A stretch of DNA of 64,000 bases from Aquarana catesbeiana. Lineage: Eukaryota; Chordata; Amphibia; Anura; Ranidae. The DNA is taken from NCBI RefSeq assembly GCF_042186555.1, contig NC_133330.1, forward strand, positions 344,813,165 through 344,877,164, read 5' to 3'. Under the pieces are notes generated by a model. The model was not told the origin of the DNA. It saw only the letters and a list, made by a program, of their open reading frames with translations, and did no database searches. Below, piece after piece: positions 1-11,285 of the stretch; the stretch's first letter is position 1; every line of letters begins with the position of its first letter. Position numbers and translations under genes: made by a program.

Positions 1-510
1 CAGAAGGGACTTTCCATCACGGCCATCTTGGTACACCCCGCACTCGTCCGCAGTAAGCCTACAGCGTGAAGGCGGCAAGCGGACATCTTTTTACACCCAC
101 CGGAGTCTTGCATGTCAGTTATTTTTACCAGTAAACTGAACTTCTATAGGGAAATACAGGATTTTCAACTCCCTCTGATTGATTTGATGTTGAATTATAA
201 AAGCAGCCGCGTTCTGCCAGATCAGCAAACCTGTGAGATTGGCGCGCTCGCCGCTGCTTTTAAAACCCAAGATCCAAACAGTCAGATGGATTTCTAAATC
301 TTGCATTTCACTAGATAAGCTCAGCTTACTGGTAAAAATAATTGTGAAATGCCGGACTCCGGTGGGTGTAACAAGATGTCCGCTTGCCGCATTCTCACCG
401 TATACTTACTGTGGACGAATGTGGGGGGTGTACCAAGATGGCGGCGATGGAACGTCACTTTCGTTGCCTAATCTGATGGAAACACCGGCAACAGGGGCGC
501 CCCAACCAGG
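1..510. mobile_element. Fold-back (long-TIR) element, left end off window
   Basis: The left arm (1 to about 165) and right arm (about 285-510) are imperfect inverted copies of each other. For example, the word CCACCGGAGTC near 96 reappears inverted near 355, and CCATCTTGGTACACC near 23 reappears inverted near 430. The arms enclose a loop of about 120 bp. The complete version is in copy 3 at 10374-10932. No coding capacity is seen; this is a non-autonomous element of unknown superfamily. Confidence 0.7.
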
Positions 511-861
511 GCAACGCTAACTTTGCCGCACCGATTTCCAAAAGTAGTTCCTGCACTACTTCTGTTGACTTTTGGGGCGATTTCAATAGACGTCTGTGCA
601 TGAACCCGCTCAGATGTCCTTCAAGTCGCCCCTGAAGTCCGACTGAAATGCGGCTTTGAAAACGTGCGAGGAGTTCAGATGAGCTTCAAAGCCGTGTTCA
701 GTGTGAACGAGGGCTTGTAGTCCAATCACATCCTTCGTCAGAATACATGACCGACACTGAATGATGTATGGAAGATCAGGCCGAACCATTGTTAGATAGA
801 TATTCTATAATAATAAATATTGATCTATCACTATAAAAAAAAAAAAAATACAATAGGCTCT

Positions 862-1515
862 ACATTGTCAAAAGTATTGGGACACCTGCCTTTACACACA
901 TGAACTTTAATGCCATCCCAGTCTTATGCCCTGTACACACGGTCGGATTTTCCGATGGAAAATGTCCAATCGGAGCGTGTTGTCGGAAATTCCGACCATG
1001 TGTTGGCTCCATCTGACTTTTTCCAATCGGATTTTCCGACACACAAAGTTTGAGAGCAGGATATAAAATTTTCAGACAACAAAATCCGTTGTCGGAAATT
1101 CCGATCGTGTGTACACAAATCCGACGCACAAAGTGCCACGCATGCTCGGAATAAATAAAGAGATGAAAGCTACTGCCCCGTTTATAGTCCCGACGTACGT
1201 GTTTTACGTCACCGCGTTTAGAACGATCAGATTTTCCGACAACTTTGTGTGACCGTGTGTATGCAAGACAAGTTTGAGCCAACATCCGGCGGAAAAAATC
1301 CATGGATTTTGTTGTCGGAATGTCCGATCAATGTCCGACCGTGTGTACGGGGCATTAGTCTGTAGGGTTCAATATTGAGTTGGCTCCGCCCTTTGCAGCT
1401 ATAACCGCTTCACATAGACACCCTCCTAAACCTTGTGGACGGCCTTCCCAGAAGAGGTGAAGCTGTTATAGCTGCAAAGGGCGGAGCCAACTCAATATTG
1501 AACCCTACGGACTAA
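862..1515 (-). pseudogene. Tc1-like transposon remnant, hairpin deletion derivative
   Basis: The 862-926 end carries the sub-terminal sequence of a Tc1 family (CAAAAGTATTGGGAC). It is interrupted by a 428-bp MITE (927-1354) and resumes at 1355. From 1357 to 1412 the element reads on the minus strand; from about 1458 to 1515 the same end appears inverted. The result is a hairpin with arms of about 55 bp and a loop of about 45 bp. Only the last codons of the transposase and its 3' end survive. It occupies the same place as the Tc1 remnants in copies 2 and 3. Confidence 0.8.
927..1354. mobile_element. MITE with TTA target duplication, subfamily a
   Basis: A 428-bp non-coding element with inverted termini TGCCCTGTACACACGGTCGG and its complement ending ACCGTGTGTACGGGGCA. 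It is flanked by TTA at 924-926 and 1355-1357. Internally it repeats the palindromic word GTCGGAAATTCCGA. The uninterrupted target is visible at 5739-5741, so the TTA duplication is well supported. A 3-bp TTA duplication fits PIF/Harbinger-type MITEs (inference). It is closest to the copy at 51450 and less similar to the one at 11363. Confidence 0.85.

Positions 1516-1517
<2 letters not shown>

Positions 1518-1577
<60 letters not shown>
1518..1577. repeat. (TA)n microsatellite
   Basis: About 28 TA units. In this duplication copy it replaces roughly 300-500 bp that copies 2 and 3 retain (5985-6270 and 11975-12270). Confidence 0.95.
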
Positions 1578-1581
<4 letters not shown>

Positions 1582-2639
1582 GCTGGCACCGCCCACTGCG
1601 TTGAGTATATTAGAATTTTTATTTATTTATTGAACTAATGAAAATAATTCATTTAGGGGAAGTGAAGGTACATAGTTGTTGCTTATAAGCACTTTATTCA
1701 GCAGATTAATCGGCGATTAGCAGACGTGTCGGCTCCGACATTGTGCGATAATCACGTGTGGCGTGTTTTGTCCTTCTGACCAACAGCAGGCTTTGTTTAT
1801 AATTACACGTCACCACTACAGGCTGTGAAAGGCCGGAGACAATGGCCGTCTACTCACACATTACCTTTCCTCTGATGTAATAAAGAAGAGACATTAGCAG
1901 TTTTTACGAGTTCTCATCAGACCTCCTTGTATATGAATGGAGGACATTACCATCCATTTAGACCCAACATAACTGACCAGGTCACCGCCCCATTGAAAGT
2001 TCCAACGTTCTCCTTCTCTTCATAACTTCGTATACGGTGAACAGACTCTGTTTATGGTTTAGAGAAAAGACTACGAGACCCACACGATGGTCTTCAGATA
2101 TGCAAGAAGGTCCCCCAGGCTGACCTGAAAAGTCTTCATTGTCTCAGGTCCAAGTAAAGCTTCCAGCATTGCAGAATCACCAGAACAACCCAAACCCTTC
2201 CGGGACTATTTCCATTGTCCAGTTAACGATCAGCAACATACGACCTTCGCTGGTTCTACCGGCTGCAGTCATCACCCCGGGACCATTATTTAGAGCCGAC
2301 GCTCAGCTCTCTTGTAATAGCGATCCTAGGGGCTACCAATCTAAAGCCAGATTCGGCTTTGATCCGCCATATCTGATAGTAACCCAGAAGAGATGACATG
2401 ACTTCCAGTTTACCAGAATGTCAACGGCGCCATATTAAAAAAAAAAAAAAAAAATCTAAAAAAGTATCAATCTTGGTGCTTTGAATGCTTTCAGGGGCAG
2501 AGGAGGGATTTGAGGTCTTAGATCTCTCCATAAAGAGGACCTGTCACATGCCTATTGCTGTCACAAAAGGAGGTTTATATTCCTTGTGACAGCAAAAATA
2601 AAATTAAAAAAAAGCAACAGTGTAAAAAATTAATGAAAA

Positions 2640-3240
2640 AAAAATAAATTAAAAATTGTATGTGCCCCCCATCCAAAAGGTGAGCACATGCACCGGTCCG
2701 GCACGCACACAGCGATCGTCCCCAAACACGTGAGGTATCACCGTGAACATCAGATCATAAGCAGTTATTCTAGCAGCAGACCTCCTCTGAAAATCTAAAG
2801 TGGTAACCTGTGGATAGTAAAAATATTCCTGGTTTGTCACCATTGCACGGGCGTGTGCAATTTTAAAGTGCCACGGGTTTGGTATCTATTTACTCGGCGC
2901 AACTTTTTTTTTTTTTTTTTTTTTGGTAAAATATGTCTTGTTTTTTTTTTTGCATTGAAATTAAAAAAAAGGGAAGTGTATTTTTTTCCCAAATAAGTCG
3001 TGTTTGAAAAACGTGACATGAAAAATAGCAACACCCACCAATTTATTCTCTTGGGCCTCTGCTTTAATATATAATGTTTGGGGGTTCTAACTTTCTTGCA
3101 AAAAAAAAAGAAAAAAAATATATATAATAAATAATAATAATAAATAATAATAAATTGTTGCATGTAAACAAACAAACAAACAAAAAAAAGTGTCAAAAAA
3201 GGCCTGGAGCTGAAGAAGTGGTGAAATATAATACAATACA
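2640..3240 (+). repeat. Interspersed repeat family R1
   Basis: It carries the marker words TATCTATTTACTCGGCG, AACACCCACCAATTTATTC and ATGTTTGGGGGTTCT in fixed order, separated by T- or A-rich tracts. Other copies are at 7360-7640, 13320-13857, 19168-20378 and 40065-40400. No ORF is credible. The element class is unknown; the longest copy has short inverted ends. Confidence 0.75.
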
Positions 3241-3899
3241 TTTAGTGCATTGCATTGAGGCCTATTGAAAAGAATCGTCTGCCCTGTACATAATGAAGGT
3301 GTATTGTCCTTGCATGTTGGTGTTCCAGTCTAAATAGATATTGCAAGGATGCCATGTAACAGAATGTAATGGTAAACGGACCCTGAAGGGTGCAGATTTT
3401 TTTTTTTTGTACAATGTATCAGTTTGTTAGAATCAGAATGTAAATATTATGTTACATTTGTCTTTATCTGATGGAGCCATGTCCAGGATCAGACCCATCC
3501 AATCCACTAGCGTGCGCGTTTATGCGCTCAGCCCAACCTATCTTTGGAGCGGTGGCCAAAAGGGGACAATTTGTTCCCCCCCAAAAAAATGTGTCTTCAG
3601 AGGTTCCCCATTAAGATCAGGTGGCTTTAGATAGACAGATAGACCTGGTCCTCTGCAGCACTCTAAATACAGAAAGGAGCCAGAGCTAAAAATTGAATAA
3701 GAGCCCAACATAAAAAAAATATTTATTGATAATTAATTCATTTTTTAATCGGTTGAACTAGATGGTCTTTTTTTTCAACTACACCAACTAAAGAAAAAAA
3801 AAATAAATAAATAAATAAAAAATTAAAAAAAAAGGGTCATTAAAGCCAAAGCTTTTGTTGGCAACACCCCTCCCCATTCATGAGAGCTACAAGATTAAG

Positions 3900-3934
<35 letters not shown>

Positions 3935-4646
3935 AAAAGAGCAAAAAATGCTATTAGGAACATTTAGGCTTAAAAACACTCCAGGAAATTACAAAAACTA
4001 TTTTTTTTCTGCTCCTAGACGTTGAAATAAAAAAAAAAAAAAAAAAAAAAAATTATGATGATATTATTATTATTAATAATAATAATAATAATAATAACAG
4101 CCTGAAGTAGTGAACACGATTTAGCTTCTAGGAGCAGAAGAAAAAAAATGCTAACTTCTAGAAGCTTAAAAAAAATGAAAGTGTGCATGGAGGCTTAAGT
4201 GACTTATCTCCAGAATAATAGGATTGGGTAGATTTTGTATGAACAGTCATTGTACTCTGACAGTCCATTTGGGTTCTTTCAGCCATTGTGAGATAAATGT
4301 ATGACTGGCCGCACCTCTTCAGTCTAATTAGCATCTTGTATATATGTCTCATACATCGCATTGTCTGGACCAATCGCCTTGATATTTAGTAAACGAATAA
4401 GACAAAACTTCACACATCTGACGGTTGGGCAAAATGTTCTTCCTAAGTAGTTGCAATTAGCATTTGATTTCGCAGCAAATTGTAATTTCCTGAATGAAAA
4501 CAAATAATAAAATCACATTCACAGATTAGAAATTTGTTGTTTTGATTTTTCCATCTCGCTCCTAATTTGTCATCTCCGGGGCCGATTGTGGATTTGAGTT
4601 AAGGGTTAGAAAATTCAAAAAACATTCTTAAAATGAATAATTTCTT

Positions 4647-4783
4647 AGATTGTAAGCTCCAAGGATCAGGCCCTCTGATTCCTCCTGTATTAAAGTGTAT
4701 TGTATTTGTACTGTCTGCCCTCATGTTGTAAAGCGCTGTGTAAACTGTTGGCACCATATAAATCCTGTATAATAATAATAATT
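4647..4783 (+). repeat. LINE/SINE 3'-tail type repeat R2
   Basis: It runs from AGATTGTAAGCTC through AAAGCGCTGTGTAAACTGTTGG and ATATAAATCCTG into a TAA microsatellite. Tails of this form end many short interspersed elements in frogs (from memory). Other copies: 10068, 13919 and 62597. Confidence 0.75.
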
Positions 4784-4939
4784 TCAAGAGAGAACTTCTA
4801 CTACTGAAGTGTAATCATTGGAATTGTCCTTCATAGGGGGAGCTCCTTCATCCCCCTTTTTTCATTTTGTTGCCCATCACCGATCTTTAGCCCCCCCCCC
4901 CCATTCACATCATCACCATTTGACATGTGACTTGACAGG

Positions 4940-5189
4940 TCAAATCGGAGCCTATTGCCGGTGTTCCGTCAGATTAGGCAACCCGTCAGATCTGGTAACA
5001 GAAGGGACCTTCCATCACGGCCATCTTGGTACACCCCGCATTCATCCGCAGTAAGCCTACAGCGTGAAGGCGGCAAGCGGACATCTTTTTACACCCACCG
5101 GAGTCTTGCATGTCAGTTATTTTTACCAGTAAACTGAACTTCTATAGGGAAATACAGGATTTTCAAATCCCTCCGATTGATTTGATGTT
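4940..5189. mobile_element. Left arm of the fold-back element, truncated
   Basis: It is equivalent to the left arm and part of the loop of the complete element at 10374-10932. The right arm is missing because the sequence passes directly into the Tc1 remnant at 5190. Confidence 0.7.
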
Positions 5190-5745
5190 GCTTTGTACAC
5201 TGGTGGGCAGTCATGTTGGAACAGGAAGGGGCCGTCCCCAAACTGTTCCCACAAAATTGGGAGGATGAAATTGTCCAAAATGTCTTGGTATGCTGACGCC
5301 TTAAGAGTTCCCTTCACTGGAACTAAGGGGCCAAGCCCAACCCCTGAACAACCCCCACACCATAATCCCCCCCTCCCCCCACACCATAATCCCCCCCCCC
5401 CACACCATAATCCCCCCTCCACCAAATGATTTGGACCAGTGAACAAAGCAAGGTCCATAAAGACACGGATGAGTGAGTTTGGGGTGGAGGAACTTGACTG
5501 GCCTGCACAGAGTCCTGACCTCAACCTGATAGAACACCGTTGGGATGAATTAGAGCGAAGACTGAGAGCCAGGCCTTCTCGTCCAACATCAGTGCCTGAC
5601 CTCACAAATGCTCTTCTGGAAGAATGGTCAAACATTCCCATAGACACCCTCCTAAACCTTGTGGACGGCCTTCCCAGAAGAGGTGAAGCTGTTATAGCTG
5701 CAAAGGGCGGAGCCAACTCAATATTGAACCCTACGGGCTAAGACT
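5190..5745 (+). pseudogene. Rearranged Tc1-like transposase remnant
   Basis: The plus strand from about 5436 to 5730 encodes the C-terminal part of a Tc1 transposase, with SPDLNLIEHRWDELERR containing the third catalytic Glu, through to the transposon 3' end. The minus strand of 5190-5435 encodes the preceding central part, with the FLFQHDC motif carrying the second catalytic Asp. The middle is therefore inverted relative to the end. The two junctions carry near-identical inverted 14-mers at 5190-5203 and 5436-5449. The N-terminal DNA-binding region is absent, and C-runs expand one segment. This copy is non-functional. Confidence 0.85.
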
Positions 5746-5752
5746 GGAATGA

Positions 5753-5754
5753 CA

Positions 5755-5806
<52 letters not shown>

Positions 5807-6000
5807 TATTATATATTCTCTATCAAATAAATACATTTTTATAGAGAATATATTGTATCTTTATTATACAGCATATATAAGATACAATATAGTCTCTATA
5901 TAAAATTGTAATATACATTTTAGAGAATTTATTATATATTCTGTAAAAAAGATGTATTTATTTTATAGAGAATATATAGTCTCTAAAATTATATATATAT
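5753..6000. repeat. (GATA)n and AT-rich inverted sequence
   Basis: About fourteen GATA units at 5753-5809 are followed by an AT-rich stretch in which the words ATTCTCTA and TAGAGAAT recur in both orientations, so it can fold on itself. It lies directly after the Tc1 end. Confidence 0.8.
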
Positions 6001-7359
6001 TTTGAATGTTCACCCTTTTTAATGTATGAGGCTATTGTGCTGGCTTTGTTATCTACAAGGACCCCCAAATCTTTTCCTCATCGCAGATCCCCCCAGAGGA
6101 GCCCCTCCTAATCTTTATATCTACTTATAATGTAGAATTTGATATTTCCTCATCTGTAGTACAACGCACAAATATAAAATGTGTGACGGGGTCTGTGAAG
6201 AACAAGCAGCACTGTGGGGAGCCTCCAGTGGAAGGAGCGATCAGACAATGCACCAAGTCATTAAAGATTATTCCGCTGGCACCGCCCACTGCGTTGAGTA
6301 TATTAGAATTTTTATTTATTGAACTATTGAAAATAATTCATTTAGGGGAAGTGAAGGTACATAGTTGTTGCTTATAAGCACTTTATTCGGCAGATTAATC
6401 GGCGATTAGCAGACGTGTCGGCTCCGACATTGTGCGATAATCACGTGTGGCATGTTTTGTCCTTCTGACCAACAGCAGGCTTTGTTTATAATTACACGTC
6501 ACCACTACAGGCTGTGAAAGGCCGGAGACAATGGCCGTCTACTCGCACATTACCTTTCCTCTGATGTAATAAAGAAGAGACATTAGCAGTTTTTACGAGT
6601 TCTCATCAGACCTCCTTGTATATGAATGGAGGACATTACCATCCATTTAGACCCAACATAACTGACCAGGTCACCGCCCCATTGAAAGTTCCAACGTTCT
6701 CCTTCTCTTCATAACTTCGTATATGATCAACAGACTCTGTTTATGGTTTAGAGAAAAGACTACGAGACCCACACGATGGTCTTCAGATATGCAAGAAGGT
6801 CCCCCAGGCTGACCTGAAAAGTCTTCATTGTCTCAGGTCCAAGTAAAGCTTCCAGCATTGCAGAATCACCAGAAAAACCCAAACCCTTCCGGGACTATTT
6901 TCATTGTCCAGTTAACGATCAGCAACATACGACCTTCGCTGGTTCTACCGGCCGCAGTCGTCACCCCGGGACCATTATTTAGAGCCGACGCTCAGCTCTC
7001 TTGTAATAGCGATCCTAGGGGCTACCAATCTAAAGCCAGATTCGGCTTTGATCCGCCATATCCGATAGTAACCCAGAAGAGATGATGTGACTTCCGGTTT
7101 ACCAGGATGTCAACGGCGCCATTTAAAAAAAATTTAAAAAAATCTAAAAAGTATTAAAAAGTATCAATCTTGGTGCTTTGAATGCTTTCAGGGGCAGAGG
7201 AGGGATTTAGGGTCTTAGATCTCTCCATAAAGAGGACCTGTCACCTGCCTATTGCTGTCACAAAAGGAGGTTTACATTCCTTGTGACAGCAAAAATGTAA
7301 AAAAAAAAAAACAAAAAAACAAAGAAAAAAAAACACAACAGTGTAAAAAAAAACCCTGT

Positions 7360-7640
7360 AATGTGCCCCGTCCAAAGATGAGCACATGTACCGATCCGGC
7401 ATGCACACAGCGATCGTCCCCACACATGTGAGGTATCGCCATGAACGTCAGATCATAATCAGTAATTCTAGCAGAGGACCTCCTCTGTAAATCTAAAGTG
7501 GTAACCTGTGGATAGTAAAACTTTCCTTGTTTGTCACCAGTGCACGGGCGTGTGTAATTTTAAAGCGTGAGAGGTTTGGTATCTATGTACTCAGCGTAAC
7601 TTTTTTTTTTTTGGTAAAATATCATGTTAAGTTTTTTTTT
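7360..7640 (+). repeat. Interspersed repeat R1, copy 2 version
   Basis: It carries the R1 markers (GAGGTATCGCC, AACCTGTGGATAGTAAAA, GTATCTATGTACTCAGCG) but is cut off near 7713 by the duplication-copy deletion, so the 3' third is missing. Confidence 0.65.
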
Positions 7641-7799
7641 TTTTTTACATTAAAAAAAAAAAAAAAAAAGTTTTTTCAAAAAAGTTGTTTAAAAAAAACG
7701 CTGCACAAATGCGACTACTACTAAGTACTACAAAACACAATGAAAAGGAGACCATTCTGCTGAAATAGAATAAATGGACTCCTAAAATCAGTTAAAAAC

Positions 7800-7800
<1 letters not shown>

Positions 7801-7849
<49 letters not shown>
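7801..7849. repeat. Long A-tract
   Basis: An almost pure run of about 48 A. Copy 3 has a longer mixed A-rich sequence here (about 15310-15355), so the tract has changed since duplication. Confidence 0.9.
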
Positions 7850-7850
<1 letters not shown>

Positions 7851-9466
7851 GAAAAACACACACTTGAGAGATCACACTGCAGAAATATACCTAATCAAAC
7901 CATAAAAACTAAAATAAGTAAAAATAAATAAATACAGCCAACGCTTTTTGGTGGAAATAACCCTCCCCCTTTTATCAGGGCTACAAGAATAAGCAAAAAA
8001 CAAACAGTCATATTGATGAAAAATGAAGTTTAGATCTGTAGATGAATATAGATCACAAAATCTAGAGCATCCCATAACAGATTGTCACATGGACTTCAGT
8101 TGTCTGGAATGAATTAGAGAATGAATTAGAGAATGTTAAAAGATACAAGCAATACACATAGTAAAAACTCGCAATAAATTGTATTTATTTTTTTTTAATA
8201 TTAAAAGTGTGCAAAAAAGTCCTGAAAATCAGGTTGCTGCTATAGGACTAGAACACGTACTAAAAACCCCCCATGTACAACACACACACACACGTTAAAA
8301 AAAGGAGACCATGCTGCTTAAAAAAAAAAACAAAATAAAACTACTAAAATCAATTAAACACAAAAAATAAATAAAAGCACACACACATAAATCGAATCAA
8401 ACCACAAAACACAACTAAAATAAGAAAATTTAAAAAGACACAAAAAAGGAAGAAGAGGAACGAAGAGACCAAACTGCCAAAATATGAATAAATGGCTCCT
8501 GCGGGAATAAATACAACACTCGGGCCTCATGTAAAACGGGTTTATTGTAAAACGCCGATTCTCCAGACAGGAGAAATGATTGGGCCCCTTTCACACATGC
8601 GGATCGTTCCTCCATTTTTCATTCATCCGTTGACAAATGACAACGCATTCCTATGGAAAAACGGATGAAAACGGACGATCATCAGTTTACATCGGCAATC
8701 ATCCATTTATTTTTTTTTGAACGGACAAAGGTCCTATTTTTCATGAAAAAAAAAAAAAATATGTTTTCCTAGTTTTGATGAAACTGCATCAAAGATAAAC
8801 AGGACCCCTCCCCCCCCCCCCCAAACAAGAAAACGCACAGGTGTGATCAGGGCCACACAATACCATTAAGGGGGCCCCCCCATCCTACAAAACAACAGGT
8901 CCTCCATGGATACAGAATATCATCAGCCTTCATAGCAACACTATATAGATTTCCAAACCATATAGACATCCGGGGTGCCGTGTCCCCCTCTAACTAGAAT
9001 TGGGTCTTCTCTCAGAAGGACGGACCATACTTTGTATGTGGACTCCAACCAAGACTGTAACCCGGCTTGGTGGACTTAATATATTTTGTTATTTTTATTG
9101 ATAAAAAAAAAAAAAAAAATTATATATATAATTTTTTTTTTATTATTACATACACAAACGATAGAAATACATATTTTTAATGTATATGATTTGTTTTCTC
9201 AGGTGTACACCGGGCCTTAAATTAAGACCAGCCTGGGGCTTTCTGAATAATAATCTGATCATCAGAAAATGAATGTGTGATGATGTAGCCAGGATTCAGA
9301 AGTCAAAAACAGTGTAAAAAAAAAATAAATAAATAAAAAAAAAAAAAAAAAAGGGAAAAGCTCAAAAAAATGCTATTAGGAGGATTTAGGCTTAAAAAAA
9401 GCTCCAGGAAACTACAAAAACTATTTTTCTTCCGCTCCTGGACGTTGAAATAAAAAAAAATATATA

Positions 9467-9511
<45 letters not shown>

Positions 9512-10067
9512 CTAAAGTAGTGAACACGATTTAGCTTCTAGGGGCAGAAGAAAAAAAAAATGCTAACTTCTAGAAGCTTAAAAAAATGCAAGTGTGCATG
9601 GAGGCTTAAGTGACTTATCTCCAGAATAATAGGATTGGGAAGATTTTGTATGAACAGTCATTGTACTCTGACATTGGGGTTCTTTCAGCCATTGTGAGAT
9701 AAATGTATGGCTGGCCGTACATCTTCAGTCTAATTAGCATCTTGTATATATATGTCTCATACATCGCATTGTCTGGACCAAGCGTCTTGATATTTAGTAA
9801 ACGAATAAGACAATACTTCTATACATCTGACGGTTGGGCAAAAATATTCTTTCCAAGTAGATGCAATTAGTTTACGTTTAGCATTTGATTTCGCAACAAA
9901 ATGTCATTTCCTGAATGAAAACAAACAATAAAATCACATTCACTGATTAGAAATTTGTTATTTTGATTTTTCCATCTCGCTCCTAATTTGTCATCTCCGG
10001 GGCCGATTGTGGATTTGAGTTAAGGGTTAGAAAATTCAAAAAACATTCTTAAAATGAATAATTTCTT

Positions 10068-10204
10068 AGATTGTAAGCTCTAAGGATCAGGCCCTCTGAT
10101 TCCTCCTGTATTAAAGTGTATTGTATTTGTACTGTCTGCCCTCATGTTGTAAAGCGCTGTGTAAACTGTTGGCACCATATAAATCCTGTATAATAATAAT
10201 AATT
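10068..10204 (+). repeat. Repeat R2 (3'-tail type)
   Basis: Nearly identical to 4647-4783 because it lies in the homologous part of copy 2; it is not an independent insertion. Confidence 0.75.
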
Positions 10205-10373
10205 TCAAGAGAGAACTTCTACTACTGAAGTGTAATCATTGGAATTGTCCTTCATAGGGGAGCTCCTTCATCCCCCCTTTTTCCATTTTGTTGCCCATCA
10301 CCGATCTTTAGCCCCCCCCCCCCCCCCCGTTCACATCATCACCATTTGACATGTGACTTGACAGGTCAAATCG

Positions 10374-10932
10374 GAGCCTATTGCCGGTGTTCCGTCAGAT
10401 TAGGCAACCCATCAGATCTGGTAACAGGAGGGACCTTCCATCACGGCCATCTTGGTACACCCCGCACTCGTCCGCAGTAAGCCTACAGTGTGAAGGCGGC
10501 AAGCGGACATCTTTTTACACCCACCGGAGTCTTGCATGTCAGTTATTTTTTACCAGTAAACTGAACTTCTATTAGGGAAATACAGGATTTTCAACTCCCT
10601 CTGATTGATTTGATGTTGAATTATAAAAGCAGCTGCGTTCTGCCAGATCAGCAAACCTGTGAGATTGGCGCGCTCGCCGCTGCTTTTAAAATCCAAGATC
10701 CAAACAGTCAGATGGATTTCTAAATCCTGCATTTCACTAGATAAGCTCAGCTTACTGGTAAAAATAATTGTGAAATGCCGGACTCCGGTGGGTGTAACAA
10801 GATGTCCGCTTGCCGCCTTCTCACCGTATCCTTACTGTGGGCCAGTGCAGGGGGGGGGTGTGTACCAAGATGGCGGCGCCGGAACGTCACTTCCTTTGCC
10901 TAATCTGATGGAAACACCGGCAATAGGGGCGC
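10374..10932. mobile_element. Complete fold-back element with arms of about 225 bp
   Basis: The left end has CCTATTGCCGGTGTT and the right end its complement AACACCGGCAATAGG. The arms (about 10374-10600 and 10705-10932) pair over most of their length, enclosing a loop of about 100 bp that itself contains a GCAGC/GCTGC pair. There is no ORF of note. Such a structure is typical of non-autonomous fold-back DNA transposons. Target duplication is not evident by eye. Confidence 0.7.
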
Positions 10933-11285
10933 CCCAACCAGGGCGACGCTAACTTTGCCGCACCGATTTCCAAAAGTAGTTCCTGCACTACTTCTGTTGA
11001 CTTTTGGGGTGATTTCAATAGACGTCTGTGCATGAACCCGCTCAGATGTCCTTCAAGTCGCCCCTGAAGTCCGACTGAAATGCGGCTTTGAAAACGTGCG
11101 AGGAGTTCAGATGTGCTTCAAAGCCGTGTTCAGTGTGAACGAGGGCTTGTAGTCCAATCACATCCTTCCTCAGGATACCTGACCTTCCATACATCATTCA
11201 GTGTCGATCAGGCCGAACCATTGTTAGATAGATATTCTATAATAATAAATTTTGGTCACTATAAAAAAAAAAAAAAAAAAAAAAA

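Larger units (their letters stand above)
1..4998 (+). repeat. Tandem 5-6 kb duplication, copy 1
   Basis: First of three head-to-tail copies of one non-coding segment; base 1 corresponds to 4999 and 10425. Anchors: 1591 matches 6272 and 12274, 2139 matches 6828 and 12834, and 3460 matches 14270. Visual identity is mostly about 92-97 percent. Compared with copy 3 this copy lacks the material from about 14925 onward: an A-tract at 3899-3931 joins directly to sequence that copy 2 has at about 9350. The copy begins before the window. No gene is visible in it. Confidence 0.9.
4999..10424 (+). repeat. Tandem 5-6 kb duplication, copy 2
   Basis: Second copy, about 5.4 kb. It matches copy 1 at 4999-5189 and 9350-10424, and copy 3 at 5985-7710 and 7715-9040. 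Relative to copy 3 it lacks about 1.5 kb: the junction near 7713 joins sequence equivalent to 13683 with that at 15235. It also lacks the equivalent of 190-862 of copy 1, where the Tc1 remnant now abuts. No gene is seen. Confidence 0.9.

Noticed and set aside
860..1303. Minus-strand 147-codon frame (and 103- to 173-codon frames at 11296 and 20959)
   Set aside because: They lie inside the palindromic MITEs, where both strands stay open by composition; different subfamilies give unrelated products.
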